From assembly GCA_950295325.1 (NCBI GenBank), contig OX485803.1, positions 33,046,001-33,110,000 on the forward strand: a DNA stretch of 64,000 nt. Direction: 5' to 3'. The DNA is from Polytrichum commune (lineage: Eukaryota > Streptophyta > Polytrichopsida > Polytrichales > Polytrichaceae). A program made the position numbers and the translations under genes. Shown here piece after piece: positions 1 to 12,240 of this stretch (the stretch's first letter is position 1; each line of letters begins with the position of its first letter). A model generated the notes under the pieces. The model was not told where the DNA came from. It worked only from the letters and a program-made list of their open reading frames with translations, and searched no databases.

Positions 1-944
1 ACATCGTTTGGCTGAGTTGGGTGGCAATCTTGCAATGTGCCACTTAGAAGCAAGACAAGCAATCTCTAACACGGATGTAGTATGAGCCACACCATGAATT
101 GCAGAACTCAACGATTCCTCTATGCGTTGATGAGTTGCTCGGGTGTTGGGATGAGGAATGAAATAGTTCATTTTGTCGGGTCGATAAGAGTCACAATCAA
201 CACCCAGTGATAGGTTGAATTTGCGTTTGGTGCACCAAAAAGCTCTGACCCTTCCAATGTATAATCTCTAGTGTTGACGTATTTTGCCCCTGGATAAGAC
301 TTCATGGCATCAACCAATATTTTTGGATCTCCACACCTGACAACCGCTTTGAGTTTCAAGGGTGCCGAATCAAGACCTTTACCATCAGACCCCCTTCCAA
401 CCATGTCCGGTAATTTGCAATTTGCATGAAGGCACGGATTATGTCGTCCACTGTAGTTTCATATAAACAAGTCATCTTGTTACCGGACTGTTGGAGCCAT
501 TTTTGTGTAGATTCTCTACAAGGTTGGATGTTGGCATTTCCGCACGTTCTTTTATTGTTATATCCTATGGACAACACACAAATATGAGGATAAGAAAGAT
601 ATAAGATATATATAACAACGGAAGAAAAATGAATGACATTGAATAATGAATTTTGATATGTACTTACAAATAGCATATGACCACCCATTGTCTGTAACAA
701 AAATGCCAAAAATCCAACCACTCTGAAAGGCCAAGGCAGATCCGGATGACAACCACCAAGAACAAATCACATGATACTTAGTCTCGGTGTCGTCCATTGT
801 TTTCGCGTCTTTGTAATCCTTGCATATTTGCTTGTGTTGAAACTGCAAGAATTGTTTGATATACTTTTGGGTCACCTCATCCAAGCTCGTAGACCAATGG
901 AAAAGACATGTACGCTCACTTGCAACCATGGAAAAATACGCCAC
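1..944 (-). pseudogene. Fragment of a multi-exon gene of unknown function (WW/SSG-type, possibly transposase-linked)
   Basis: The minus strand carries coding-like exons. The first (about 944 to 665) includes FHWSTSLDEV, a Q..H...C..YK stretch and YHVICSWWLSSGSA. I associate that HW...SL / WW.SSG pattern with plant element-linked proteins that also have SWIM fingers, but I cannot name the family. A donor GTAAGTACAT follows near 665 and an acceptor TTGTCCATAG near 566. The second exon carries DDIIRAFMQIANYRTWLEGG. Reading then needs a frame change near 390-405 to continue with KLKAVVRCGDPKILVDAMKS, and it runs on towards the left window edge. The gene is therefore broken by at least one frameshift and cut by the window. 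The SWIM-like fragment near 4.7 kb could be a related piece on the other strand. The coding nature is fairly sure; the function is not. Confidence 0.45.
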
Positions 945-1379
945 ACAATACGAAAAAGAAGAACAATCTTCTAAGGCAGAGATGGAGGTAGGTTGTACGA
1001 ACGAAATGGTAAGAGAATAACTTCAAAATCAAAATAAATTTGGAGGTATGTAATGTATACTATATTGTGCACGCTGATAATACGATTCCAACAGTATATA
1101 GCATGAACAAAATGATTTTGCTTTGCATGTTTTAGAGCCAAAAAACAATTAAAGCATCTTAGATTCTTCTAAAATCTTCAAAAAATGAAGATTTTATGCA
1201 GGAAATCTAACCATATTAATTTCAGTAGACTTTGGCGATTTATGTAAAATTGATATCATATCCAAAAATTCTCAAAAACGTTGGAGTAAATGGCAAGGCT
1301 ATAATCTATGCACTTGATTTTTTGCGGAAATAAATTAGAATATTTGAAAATGTTATAGCAACTCCAGTAAGTAACTTAA
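945..1379. other. Non-coding stretch
   Basis: AT-rich sequence between the minus-strand gene fragment and the palindromic tandem array. I see no conserved coding frame, RNA gene or terminal repeat. Confidence 0.4.
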
Positions 1380-1394
1380 ATCAAGGTGCATTTC

Positions 1395-2070
1395 TCTTCC
1401 AAATGGGTAGCCGTTAACGGCCACCCTTTTTATGATGCCAACTTCTATGTTCTAGTTTAGGGCGGCCGTCAACGGCCACCCTTTGTATGATGCTAACTTC
1501 TCTGTTCTAATTTAGGGCAGCCGTTAACGGCCACCCCTTCTTGGGTTTCAGTTTTCATTTAACAACATAATTTTTTTGAAATAAAATCAGATATATACAT
1601 ATATATCTTATGTATGTTTCATGTAAAAGTGAGGCCACCCTTGGTTGCATTTCAGATTTATTGGTATATGTGTTTTTTTTTTCATGTATACACTCATTTC
1701 CGTCATTTTTTGTCCTTCAACAATGGTAGCCGTTAACGGCCACCCTTATTGAAAAATTAGATTATTTTCTATATATGTTTCTTTCTTTATGTATACACTC
1801 ATTTCCTTCATTTTTTTTTCCTTCCAACAAGGGTGGCCGTTAACGGCCATCCTTATTGAAATTTCATATTCTTTTCTATATGGGTTTTTCTTCTTCTTGT
1901 ATACACCCATTTCCTTACTGTTTTTTTCCTTCAACAAGGATGGTCATTAATGGCCACCCTTATTGAAATTTCATATTATTTTCTATATGTGTTTCTTTCT
2001 TCATGTATACATTCATTTCCTTAATGTTTTGTCCTCCAACAAAGGTGGCCGTTAACGGCCACCCTTATTG
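1395..2070. repeat. Tandem array with a 22-bp palindromic core (GTTAAC centre)
   Basis: At least seven units each contain a near-perfect palindrome with arms GGGTGGCC and GGCCACCC around GTTAAC, at about 1404, 1463, 1515, 1725, 1829, 1938 and 2044. The last four share a unit of about 105 bp: palindrome, TTATTGAAATTT, a T-rich middle with CTATATGTGTTT, GTATACACTCATTTCC, then CCTTCAACAA. The first three are more closely spaced and share TGATGCTAACTTCTCTGTTC-like spacers. The copy at 1938 has decayed symmetrically to TCATTAATGG. The array stops about 150 bp upstream of the decayed ParB-like gene at 2.2 kb. Confidence 0.85.
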
Positions 2071-2210
2071 AAATTTTAATTTTTTTTGTATGTGTGGTTT
2101 TCCCTTATGTATACTCTTACTTTTATAAATATTTTTGCATACTATTTTAGTTTGCATATGTGATTTCTTTCATATGTATATATTTCTTTTGATTTGTTTT
2201 TGTCTTTCAT

Positions 2211-3860
2211 ATGGGTGATATTTTTTGTGCTTTAGATATGAAAGTTGTACCGCTTTCTGAAGATCAATTGGAATTGCAATTGCATGTATTTTTTTTAAAA
2301 GAAACTGTCAACACATCTTCCTGTTTTGAACGGTTGAGGTATCAACTAAGGGCAAAATTAAAATTCAACATTCCACTATGTCGAATGGTTGCATTGCCTG
2401 TTGTTAGGTCTTTTTTTTAAAATAACCTTATGAACCTGACTGCACATTTTGTTGCTTGTGATTATATGGAGGGCAATGGGGTTTTTTATGTGGCCTTGGA
2501 AAACAATGAGGGGAAAACAATAGATGTTACCGATAGTAACATTGAATCATGAAGTGAGAATTGAATACAGACAAATCATGCTTTTAAAAAAATATTGCAA
2601 ACTGATGAGGACCTCAAAGTTTTCTCTTGCAAAATATTCATGGTGTGGGACGGAAATTACCGTTTGCAAGCATGATTGCATATTATTAATCAAGATCATA
2701 CACATGATCATACTTGACATTATGTTGTTGAAAATATTATTTTGGACGTCAAGGGAGATATTGCAACCATATTGGCAGCTTTACATGAAGTGAATTGGTA
2801 ATTCCTTCATTCTTCTCTTTTTATTTGTTCGGTTCATTTGGATTTATTTTTAGATTTATTTATTTATTGTATATTTCTTTTTCTTGGCTAAACATTGGTT
2901 GTTTTATTTTGTCAGAAGGAACCAAAAATCCCATGTTTGTACGAATCTTGTTTATAAATTTTTTCGCATTCAAAGCATTGATGGACAACCACTTTCATAT
3001 TTTGAAAAAAATGTCTCCAAAGAAGATTTCATTTCCGCTGATGCCAAATAAAAATCCAAACATAAGACTTGGTTCACTTTGACTGTTGAGGCTCTTAATG
3101 GATTTCTATACTAAGTATTAGTTTTTCACGCATTTTTTTTCTCTTGTATATTTTTTTTGTTTTGTTTTCATTTTGATTTCTATAACTATATGTTTTATTG
3201 CATCTTATTTTTATTATGTGTGATTTATCATACTCTTATATGTTTTTTCCATGGTATAGCAAGAGTTGGGAGATACCGCTGCTACTGCTCAAAGGAAATT
3301 TTATGAGAAATAGCCTGATCCTGCACATTGGACTTTAAGTGCAGTGGATGAATTTGTTTTCAAAGTTGTTGAGAGGGTGAGATTGACTTTTCATTGGGAA
3401 CTAAAGAAACAACTTCCCATTGCAGATCATAAACATTCTCCTATGTTCTTAGAGCATGTGAAGTCTCATTATGAAACTCACGATGAAAATCCTGAGATGA
3501 CTCAAGAAAAGCTTTGAATGTTAGCAACTTCGGCAATGGATACATCTATGAAGATTAAGTTATTTGAGAGGTGGAACAGTTCACCTGCTCTTCGTGAGGC
3601 TCTCAAGTTTCCGAAACCAAATTCAATGATATAGATTTTCCTAAGTAGCTTCATAAAGCTACTTGGTTGGCTCAGGTGATAATTTTTTGTCTATGTTTTT
3701 TATTTTTTTCATATTTTTTCAATCATTTAATTTTTCTAATTTTTATTTTGTATTTGGCAGTTAGCTATTGAGACCGAGAAGCTCTTTGATGCTACCGTGG
3801 CTGATATGCATGTGTCCATCAACTATCTTCCAAATGGTATGGATCATTTGCCCACTATTT
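2211..3860 (+). pseudogene. Decayed multi-exon gene with a ParB/DGNHR-like motif
   Basis: Several coding-like exons share the plus strand. Exon about 2431-2793, read through stops, contains FVACDYMEGNGVFYVALENN and then KIFMVWDGNYRLQA, which matches the core of the ParB/sulfiredoxin-like DGNHR/DGQHR motif (Asp-Gly-Asn-x-Arg). Four in-frame TGA codons interrupt this exon; two sit where Trp would fit (QA*L, HT*HY). A GTAATT donor at about 2796 and an acceptor TTGTCAG near 2915 lead to the next exon. A further exon at about 3258-3680 reads HWTLSAVDEFVFKVVERVRL and FHWELKKQLPIADHKHSPMF, with three stops, and another starts near 3761. The gene is clearly dead. The family assignment rests on one short motif. 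It differs in sequence from the ParB-like gene at 39-42 kb but has the same motif type. Confidence 0.5.
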
Positions 3861-3879
3861 TTTATTTTTGATATTTGAT

Positions 3880-4440
3880 TTCCAAGAACTTCAACAATTT
3901 AAACCTACTACCCAATTTATATCTACAATCCACTTTTGTTTGTTCTTTATGTTTTGGACTTCGTAAATGTCACCCTCATGATGGTGTTATGATGTATTCA
4001 AATTTTATATTGATGTGTATTATAATGAGATTTTCTAACGTGCTACACTTGTTTTCAACATGAGTTTGCTTACACATTGTCTCCAATTACATAATTATTA
4101 TCTCAACAGTTGAATGTATATTAGTTCATTTTTAGTACAAAATTGTTATAGCAACATTCTCATTTGTTGTTCATTTGGACTATAGACCCTTACATGTAAT
4201 TCTACAGTCATAGGCCCCCAACGGATCTACAAACCATAACTGGAAAAAAATTGAAGGCTCACAGGTTTACACTCGCATGCTCACATACTAGCAACCCCGA
4301 GTCGTGTACATATTGGTTTTTTTCATTGCTCACTACTTGCAATCTAGCATTCATATTGTTTGTCTTGCCAAATCTTCTTATTATTGAACCCTAAAAAATT
4401 GTTTCTTTAGGCCACGGTTATAGGTTACTAGGGGTCCTAT
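3880..4440. other. Non-coding stretch
   Basis: AT-rich sequence with no supported coding frame, between the decayed gene and the CGCTCACYG minisatellite. Confidence 0.35.
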
Positions 4441-4467
4441 TACCAAATATTTTGTTTTCTACACCGC

Positions 4468-4594
4468 TCACAAATTACCGCTCATCGCTCACCGCTCATT
4501 GCTCACCGCTCACTGCTCACCACTCACAAATTACCGCTCATCGCTCACCGCTCACTGCTCACCGCTCACTGCTCACCGCTCACAAGATAGCACT
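4468..4594. repeat. Minisatellite of about 10-bp units (CGCTCACYG type)
   Basis: Short tandem units ACCGCTCATCGCTC, ACCGCTCACTGCTC and close variants repeat across about 125 bp. A longer period is superposed because the AAATTACCGCTCATCGCTC block occurs twice. Confidence 0.8.
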
Positions 4595-4704
4595 CCCCGT
4601 TCCTAGCTAGCCACTAGTACCTTGAAGATACCGGACATGGTATCCCCCCAAAGGGCTTTGAGCTACCCATACAACAAGGTCCAAGGACCCCCCACCATAG
4701 TTTA

Positions 4705-5391
4705 GTGATAAGTGAAGAACAATTATTATTCCGTGACAGAAGTGAAAGTTGTCATACCATAAAGTACAATGTTTCTCTACAAGGGTACTTTTGTGATTGT
4801 ACGGCGTGCATGTCAAGTTACAAGAATATCTTGGGAGTTCAAATGATTGTAAATATGTACTTATTTGCATGTACACACAAAAATGATGGATTCAAAATAT
4901 TTTCGCCTATAGAAGGTACGTGCGTTGCAACGACAAGCTTGGATGTGACGAATGAGGAGAACATGGAAGTTGCATTACCAGTGGAATCAAAGGAACAAGA
5001 GTTGTTCGTCTTGCTTCAAGAATTAGAGGTTTTAATGCAAGAAAGTAAACTTTCAATTCACAAGTACAAAAAAAATGAAGTTCTCCACAAAATTGAAATA
5101 GGGAGAAATTTTTTGGCATCGTTCAAAGAGTTATTTTCATTTGACCGCCCTCAAATAGTTGATCTTCCTTCAAGGGGATCCATAGCTTCTCTTCAAGCAA
5201 ATGTACAACGAACAAGAATGGGACATGGAGGAAAAAAAGCTATTGAGGATACACGAAAGGAAATTAGTAAGAGACCGCCTTTGAAACATACTTTTCACAA
5301 GTTAGTATCCATTGCCAAACGGGAAAGAGCAATTTTTCCTAAAATTCTCAAAGTTACTTGTGACATTTGTAGCACAAAGACAATGGTATGA
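4705..5391 (+). pseudogene. Fragment of a SWIM-zinc-finger-like protein C-terminal region
   Basis: A 228-codon open frame. Its start contains YNVSLQGYFCDCTACMSSYK followed by NILGVQMIV, which resembles a SWIM finger (CxC...CxH) followed by the usual I-L-x-V-Q helix, but Tyr-Lys-Asn stands where Cys-Lys-His would be expected. Downstream it is a helical, charged region (LLQELEVLMQESKL, then RNFLASFKELFSFDRP), then a basic end with KAIEDTRKEISKRPP and a CDIC pair. SWIM fingers are common in MULE-type transposases and in proteins derived from them. The intact length suggests this exon has had some constraint. No start context or promoter is apparent, so I treat it as an exon of a broken gene. Function unknown. 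Confidence 0.4.
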
Positions 5392-5564
5392 AAAGATGAT
5401 GAAGTGGTGACTTATCGCAATTTTGACCGTGCTTTAAAGGTATAATAGCATTATCATAGACAAGTTTGCATTTAACAATGCTATGTACAACAAATACATA
5501 GATTCAAAATCAATTGTCTTTACTATGATAGCTTTTGATAAATACACTATATTTTGTTTGAAAG

Positions 5565-6556
5565 TTATACCTTCCATTTGCCTTGTGTTTTGCCTTTAGC
5601 TTGTGTCTTGCCTTTGACTTGGTTTTTAGCCTTGCCTTGTCCCTTACGTTTGATTATCTTCTTGCATTTCACATTGGTTTGTGATTCTTCTCGTTTTCGC
5701 TTAAGTCTTTCTTTAGTTTGTTGACTCTGGAGGGGATAAAGAAGTGCCCACTTCCTCATTTTTTTCGTAATCCATGCTTTCTTCCATGCTTCTTCATCAT
5801 CCCACAAAGACTTGGCATAGTTGTACTCATTGGCTTGGAGTACACAAACAAGAGCATTTGTCCTGACAATTTGTTTATCTTTGATGTTGAACATTTCTTT
5901 CTCTCCTTCAATTTTGAAACAAGTAGTTTATGAGCATATTACAAAATTCTAAATGAGGGCTATGCTATTTACTTTTAATTGAAATTGATATAAGATAATG
6001 ACTGTTGAAAATGAAATGAAAATGAAAATGACATGTGCATTCTAATGAACTAAAATTCATTGCATTAACATTAAAAATTTACAAATGTGTGAAAAGAAAC
6101 AATAAATGAGAGATAGAGATTTTCATTTGAAAACTCACCTAAGAAACCCCACTCACATTGATTCAAATTATTTTGAATCTCATCATATCCATCTTCATCG
6201 CCGGTCAAATCGTCACCATAGACACTCAAAACATCTCGAATTGCTTTAACGTGGGGGTCGGTATATTCAAAGAGTAGATTCACAAGGAAGCCCTCGTTCT
6301 TTATGCGGTAGTGTTTTAGAAAATCAAGTCTTCCATCCTCCATTGCGGTGACCAAAGCACAATATTTGACTCCATCACTTAATTTTGTTGGCCTTGGGTA
6401 TTTCACACGCTCACTTTCCAATTTCACCATCACTGTATCGTTTGCTCTTTTCAAAGCTTGATTGTAAGAGTTCCTCTCATTTTCCGCCAAATGAATCTCC
6501 CTCCTTCTTTCCTTTTCTTCCTCGGTTCTCCACTCTTTCTTCTTGGCAAGAGCCAT
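5565..6556 (-). CDS. Hypothetical two-exon lysine-rich coiled-coil protein
   Basis: Exon 1 starts at an ATG at 6556 (MALAKKKEWRTEEEKERRRE) and runs to about 6139, ending in ...CEWGFLG at a good donor GTGAGTTTTC. It carries a highly charged helix, then RPTKLSDGVKYCALVTAMED and an acidic end (GDDLTGDEDGYDE). Exon 2, near 5911-5565, contains YNYAKSLWDDEEAWKKAWIT and a strongly basic C-terminus with KGQGKAKN / KGKTQAKGKTQGKW repeats, typical of a nuclear or nucleic-acid-binding tail. The acceptor is my weakest call; a GAAG just upstream of MFNIKDKQ would fit. I recognise no family. No stop codon interrupts either exon, so this could be a live small gene or two exons of a larger one. Confidence 0.4.
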
Positions 6557-6599
6557 GTTGAAGAAAAAAAAGAAATCCTTACAATCCACAATGTGTCAT

Positions 6600-7340
6600 A
6601 GTTAGATTCTAAACGATTATCAACAAAGTCGTAGACCTCTAATTATAACAACACAAATCTACAAACATTTTATAATATACTCATTCTAATCATTACTATG
6701 AAGCTTTAGGCTTCATTAAAGGACATCACAAAAGTGAAAAAAAAACGCACGTACTATCATAAAACCTTGAAAAAAACCTCGAACCCCTAAAATCAATGAA
6801 ACAAATGTTTACATGAATGGAACCATGAATGGATTGAAATGTCCCAAAACTCCCTATTCCAAATTCAAATCATCAGAATTCTAATTCTACATTAATCCTT
6901 CCATGAGATTAATTAACTAACAATTTGAAACAAGTTTAAACCCTTCAAAAAATACATCATCAAACCCTAAACTATGAAAATTAGAACCTAAATCTCAAAT
7001 TCCAAATCCTACTTTCAAACCCATTCAACCAAACCCTAAATACTATACATTTTCCACACTATCACCCCTAAACCCTAAACCATTAGAAAGAACCTTGGAA
7101 ATCAATAAAATAAAAAACAAAACAAAAACATAGTCCTAAATTTTACATAAAGTCACTTCTTTCGAGAAAAAGAACTCAATACAAAAAAAAACCACATGCT
7201 TACCTCAATGCTTGTGGTGCTCACTAGAAACTCACTCCCCCTCGTCTACCTAGAGCTCATTCTTAGCCACACACTTTGCTCATTGTTTGTGGAGCTCTCT
7301 GTGAAACCCCGAGCTTCACAGATGAGGGGCGGACAACAGA
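6600..7340. other. Non-coding, A-rich sequence
   Basis: A-rich sequence with scattered CCCTAAA-like words. A degenerate telomere-like character is visible around 6960-7080 but there is no array. No coding frame is supported. Confidence 0.35.
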
Positions 7341-7766
7341 GTGAGTCGGGCAGCAGCAGAGTTCAGTCTCGGGAGTCGGGCAGCGGCAGCTCCTCACAAA
7401 CGAGGAGCGCCACTTCACACACGAGCCAACAACCATGACCATGAAATTGTGAGGGCCCAAAAGAAAGTGTCCAATGGCCGTCCAAGACACCTCCAAAATC
7501 ATATAGTGTGGTCACGGACCCTCAAGTGTAGTGTGAAGTCATATGTGATCGGTCCCTCAATCAATTGCCATTTCAATGAACTTCTATTCATGTCGGTCCT
7601 CACACATAATAAAATAAAATAAATCAATGATTGTGAGAGTTCAAAGTGCATGGTCTCCAGGTTTTGTGTTAGGCCTACCTCCAAGAGGTGGTTTTTGAAA
7701 AAAATCCAAGTGACCATGGAACATAATCCATTTGATGCCATGTAGAAATCCATGTAGACTATGGAC

Positions 7767-8005
7767 ATCCATCTTGCATTCACATACTCCGTTGGTCCCT
7801 CAAGTGTAGTGTGAAATGAACTTGGACCGGCTCCGCCTTTTCCACCAATGAAAGTGATTGAAGTGTAATGGCCACAGGCTCTCAATTACATCCATTTTGC
7901 ATTCACGTACTCCGTTGGTCCCTCAAGTGTAGTGTGAAGCAAACTTGGACCGGCTCCGCCAATGAGAGTGCTCGTGTAATGGCCACGGGCTCTCAAACTC
8001 GTGTG
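7767..8005. repeat. Imperfect tandem duplication (about 125 bp)
   Basis: The block CACGTACTCCGTTGGTCCCT...TTGGACCGGCTCCGCC...GTGTAATGGCCACGGGCTCTCAA occurs twice in succession with small indels. A shortened relative, with GTCCCTCAATCAATTGCC, lies near 7550. It is non-coding. Confidence 0.7.
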
Positions 8006-8059
8006 TGAAGTGGCCCTAAGGGCACTTTACCTAAGAGCTTGAGGGCCCATGGTCATTGA

Positions 8060-11000
8060 AATTTAAAATATGTCACTGGTGGAAAATGTTGAAATCAACC
8101 CATGTGTCACTATAGGGCCCAAGGAGGTTTGAATAATAGGAAACCCGCATGGCATACAAGGCAAAACATTTCATGGTCTACCAAACCTTGCGTGAAGCCC
8201 ACCTCAACAATGTGAGTCTAACACAAAACCCTTGATTTATTGTAATTAGTTGCGTAGAAGGGTCCATAGAGAATAGGGTGGTTATAAAATACATTCAATT
8301 GAGAGCTCAATTGCAAATGTTTTTTCACTACACTTGTACGATCACACAACATTCTAAATCAAATTTTCGTGGTATGGCCTTTGGATGAGTTTCAAGGACC
8401 TTCACAATCGCATGGTCCGACCTTCGTCCATAGTATAAAGTGGCTATAAGACTTAAGCAAGGAAGCAACTTTGTTACCAATGGGTATTAGATGTTGTAGG
8501 TATTCACCATACTTTGCATTTTGGACAACATATCCACAACATCCCAAACCAAATACTCTTCAACAATGGCATTCAAGTTCAATATGGGAGGCTTCCCTCA
8601 TCCAACAAATGCATTTTGACCACCTCTACACCACGCATATAAAATCCCAAATTTGACAATCTAAATGCTCATTATTATATTTTTAATTTTGAGCAAGCAT
8701 ATGTATTTCTGTTAGGGTGTTTCTCCATCGCGTCATCCAAGATAATAATAAAAAAGACAAGAATTTAACATTACAGCCATCGGAAATCTCAACACATGAA
8801 TGAAAGATTATTACTATTATTATTATTATTATTAACTCTTTGCAGGTACTCATTGTAGCGTTGGCTTCTCCATACAAGAGGTAAATCAAATACACAATGT
8901 TGATAATAGTGGGCTTTGAATGCTATCAACAATGCAACATCAACTTGTTGACATGCACACTTGGATTAGGTTTAAATAATAATAAATAAGAATTCAACAA
9001 AATGACCCCCCCCACACGCATGCACGCACACCACCATCACCATTGATTAAGGACATGTTTACACTAGTGTCCAATGACCATGATCACCACTTTTTAAAAT
9101 CACTCATTGTTGAGAGATGAGTGGATGTCCTACTTTGTTTTACACCAGGTCATCATAATTAGAAGCAATAATGGATGAGCGTGTCAGTAAATGAATGAGA
9201 AACTGACATAAAAGTGACTTGGAATCCTACATGTCCAAATACATATAATGTTTGGTGATCACGTGCATTTTGTGGAAAGAGAATCCCATAGATTGTCTTA
9301 GTAGACAATAAAGTGACCATGACAATGTATATATATATAGAGAGAGCCAAACTTCTATAGTATTTTGATTCTCATTAAAAACACTTTGTCTCAGTCTCAG
9401 TCCACTTTACACTATGTCCCATGACCAAGGCTTTTTTAAAGTGATGTAAGATTCTCTTGGTCATCGTCTTTGGATTGCCTACCATGACCATGAGAAATCC
9501 TTTAAAAAAAAATCTCGTGGCCCTTGATCATGTGAACTGCCCTAAGGGTGAATTCACACGAGTTTTGAAAACCAAAGAAACTTCAACCTATCATATGACA
9601 GTCGAAAATTGGTCCCAAGAAATTTACACTAGGGTTCGAGTCCAAAACATGAGAAATTGAAATGTCGCTAGTGGCACCACTTTCTCGCAAATCTAGTCAG
9701 TCTTAACTTGAGAAATTACTCCATCCAAATTTGGAAACCAAACTTCAAACTTATTAGGTCCAATATCGAATTCAAAAGTGAGGTGGTTTCTTCTTAATTA
9801 ATAGGCCACCCACACATATTGGTGGAGGGCAGCATTGAACAGGCAAACTCCGTTCACTGCCACCAATAAGTGTGGGCCTATGTTTGGGGAGAATCAACAG
9901 TTAGGTACAGATGAATTGATTGAGTTTGAGAAATAACCAAGTTGAAGTTCGAGACTTCATGAGGATTACCGATTATTTTTTAGGAATCTATAGAATATAT
10001 CTAAAATAAATAAAGCAAAACCGGAAGATGTCAACATGTCAAACAACAATTACACACAATTAGTAAATTTATGCTTTTAAAAAATCCTTGATAAAGTATT
10101 TATATTTTATCATGAAAATGTTTCATGAATAAAACTTAACTTTTCTTATAGATGAAAATGGTGAAAATAAGATGATTCGGTCATAAATAGTCACTTGCGA
10201 GTGTGCAAAAAATATCAAAGATGGAGTAGAGGAAATGATGAGGAATGTAAGTTGTTTCATAATTTTATTTCATGTCAATAATTAGTTACATGACCCCAAA
10301 GAGGTAAGTAAGTCAAACTCCCTACTTGTATGGCTGAGGCTCCTCAATTTGAGTATCAATATATCTTATTGTGCATACGAATGCACACAAGAAACGGTGA
10401 ATTCAATGGCACCCAAAAACGATAGTAAGTGGTGTGGGATAACACCTATCCGGCCAATCACTACATCCCACCTATCACTGCATCCTTTTTAGGCCACCAC
10501 TTTTACAATTAATTGTTTTGGGTCCACAAAAGCATCATTCTACCCCTACTCTAGTGCATTAGTAGTGAACATTCATCGTTTTGATTTTTGTACCTTAAGT
10601 TACAAAGATGAACTAGTTTAGTTTGCGAAATAATTGATTGAACAAGACCTCACAAAATCATTATAGAAAAATGTAGAGAATATACCTCAAATGAATAAAG
10701 GAAAAACCGAAAGTTCACGCAACATGTAACCCATCGGACTTGGAAGGAATAGAATTTTAACCGATCATGCCAAAAAATCTCCATGGACAATTAGTAAAAT
10801 ATGATATTTAGTGTGACTTACTATTTGGATTTACACAGTGCTATATCCTTTTACTAATGAAATATTTTTTTATCAAGTAAAGTTGTCAATGTTTTATAAT
10901 TTCCAAACTACCAATTTGAAATTTATTGGTCAAATACGAGATGTGCAATAAATATATATAGCATTGCGTAATTCCAAATAATAAGCTTTGCCTAAATATC

Positions 11001-11540
11001 ATAGTTATTGTAGTTATAGAGGGATATGAAATCGTGGCCACTATGTAAACTCACTCATTGTGAAGGTGAAAACGTATTGAATTATCTCGCTTGAAATTAT
11101 CTTGTAGTGCGGAATTAGCTCGCGCATCAACGAACAAGCGAGTGGCATGACCGATGGGACCAGTCGTTGCCACTGTTGTAAAGTCACTTAAAAGTTGGAC
11201 CCGGCTACAGCAGTGGGAGTCGCCGACTGGCCTCATCGGCAACACGTGTGGGGTTAATATGTTAATATGTTAAGGGTTGTTTTTGGATCCCAAGCTTCGT
11301 GGACCTGGACCTGTTGTAAACCCACCCTTTTTTAATTAATTAAGAGGGAAGTACCACATACCCACCCCAACCCTTCTGCTCATGCCACACGGCTCACATA
11401 AAAGTCGGTAGCATGTCATGCTGACACATGGCATGGTGGACTTCAGCTGCTCCAGCCAAAGTGACTTATATTTAACTTATGTGTGATCATGCTTGCTTTT
11501 CTGCTAATGCAGTGTTGACCTTTGAGGCTCGGAGCATCTT
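8060..11540. other. Long non-coding stretch
   Basis: About 3.5 kb with no supported gene. It holds an ATT microsatellite (about 8810-8835), an imperfect inverted repeat at 9802-9881 and otherwise unremarkable AT-rich DNA. Confidence 0.4.
9802..9881. repeat. Imperfect inverted repeat (hairpin)
   Basis: The left arm, TAGGCCACCCACACATATTG then GTGG, pairs with the right arm CCACCAATAAGTGTGGGCCTA, leaving a loop of roughly 25 nt. It could be a small MITE remnant or a foldback. I see no clear TSD. Confidence 0.45.
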
Positions 11541-11559
11541 ACTTCTTTTCTTTTTTTTG

Positions 11560-12240
11560 AGACAGAAGGCCAACCGCCAACGCCAAAATGAACAAGAAAA
11601 CGGTAGAACCGTGAGGCTCTGTCCTTTACTATGAAAGACTACAATTGTAGATGTCCACTTTGCTCATGCCAATCCATGGCTATTCACTATACAAAACCTT
11701 CCTTGGATTTTGTGCACCTTCTTCTCAAATGCGGGTCAAGGATTGAAGCTACTCATTTATCACCCGAAAATTTTAAAATGAATAATCAAGAATTGTCGAA
11801 ATAACTATAGTTAACTAGATTTCTTCCAATGCATTCAACTTTCTCTCTCTCTCTAGAGAGAGAGAAAGAGAGAGAGAATCCACATTAAATAAAGTGGACC
11901 AAAAATAACAAGAACAAGTAACGTTCAAGTGTGAACGCAAAGTGGTTAGGAAATTTGCTCTTGAAACGAAGAAGTTGATGCATAGTCTTTGTCCTACTGA
12001 CAGAGCCAATAAAACCAAGAGAAAAAGGACCCCCACGCCCACACCGAGGGGGAGCGTGAGAACACCGCCACGACCGAGACAACGACCCGCACAAAGAACC
12101 ACCAAGGACAACCCACCAACCCACCCAACCAAGGACCACCCCCACCCCACCGGCCAAGGACAACCTCCAAACCACAAGAAAGTCACCAAAAAAGGCTCAC
12201 TCCTAACCAAGTGAGGCCCCCTAACCCCTACCTAAGATAG
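11560..12240 (-). other. Probable LINE 3' untranslated region
   Basis: No supported coding frame. It includes a GA/CT inverted simple repeat at about 11839-11879 and a C/G-rich block near 12030-12170, and ends at the A-rich tail. The assignment follows from its position downstream of ORF2 on the minus strand. Confidence 0.45.

Noticed and set aside
11815-12214. Proteins encoded on both strands near 12 kb
   Set aside because: The frames are driven by G/C-rich repeats in the LINE 3' UTR. No family is recognisable.
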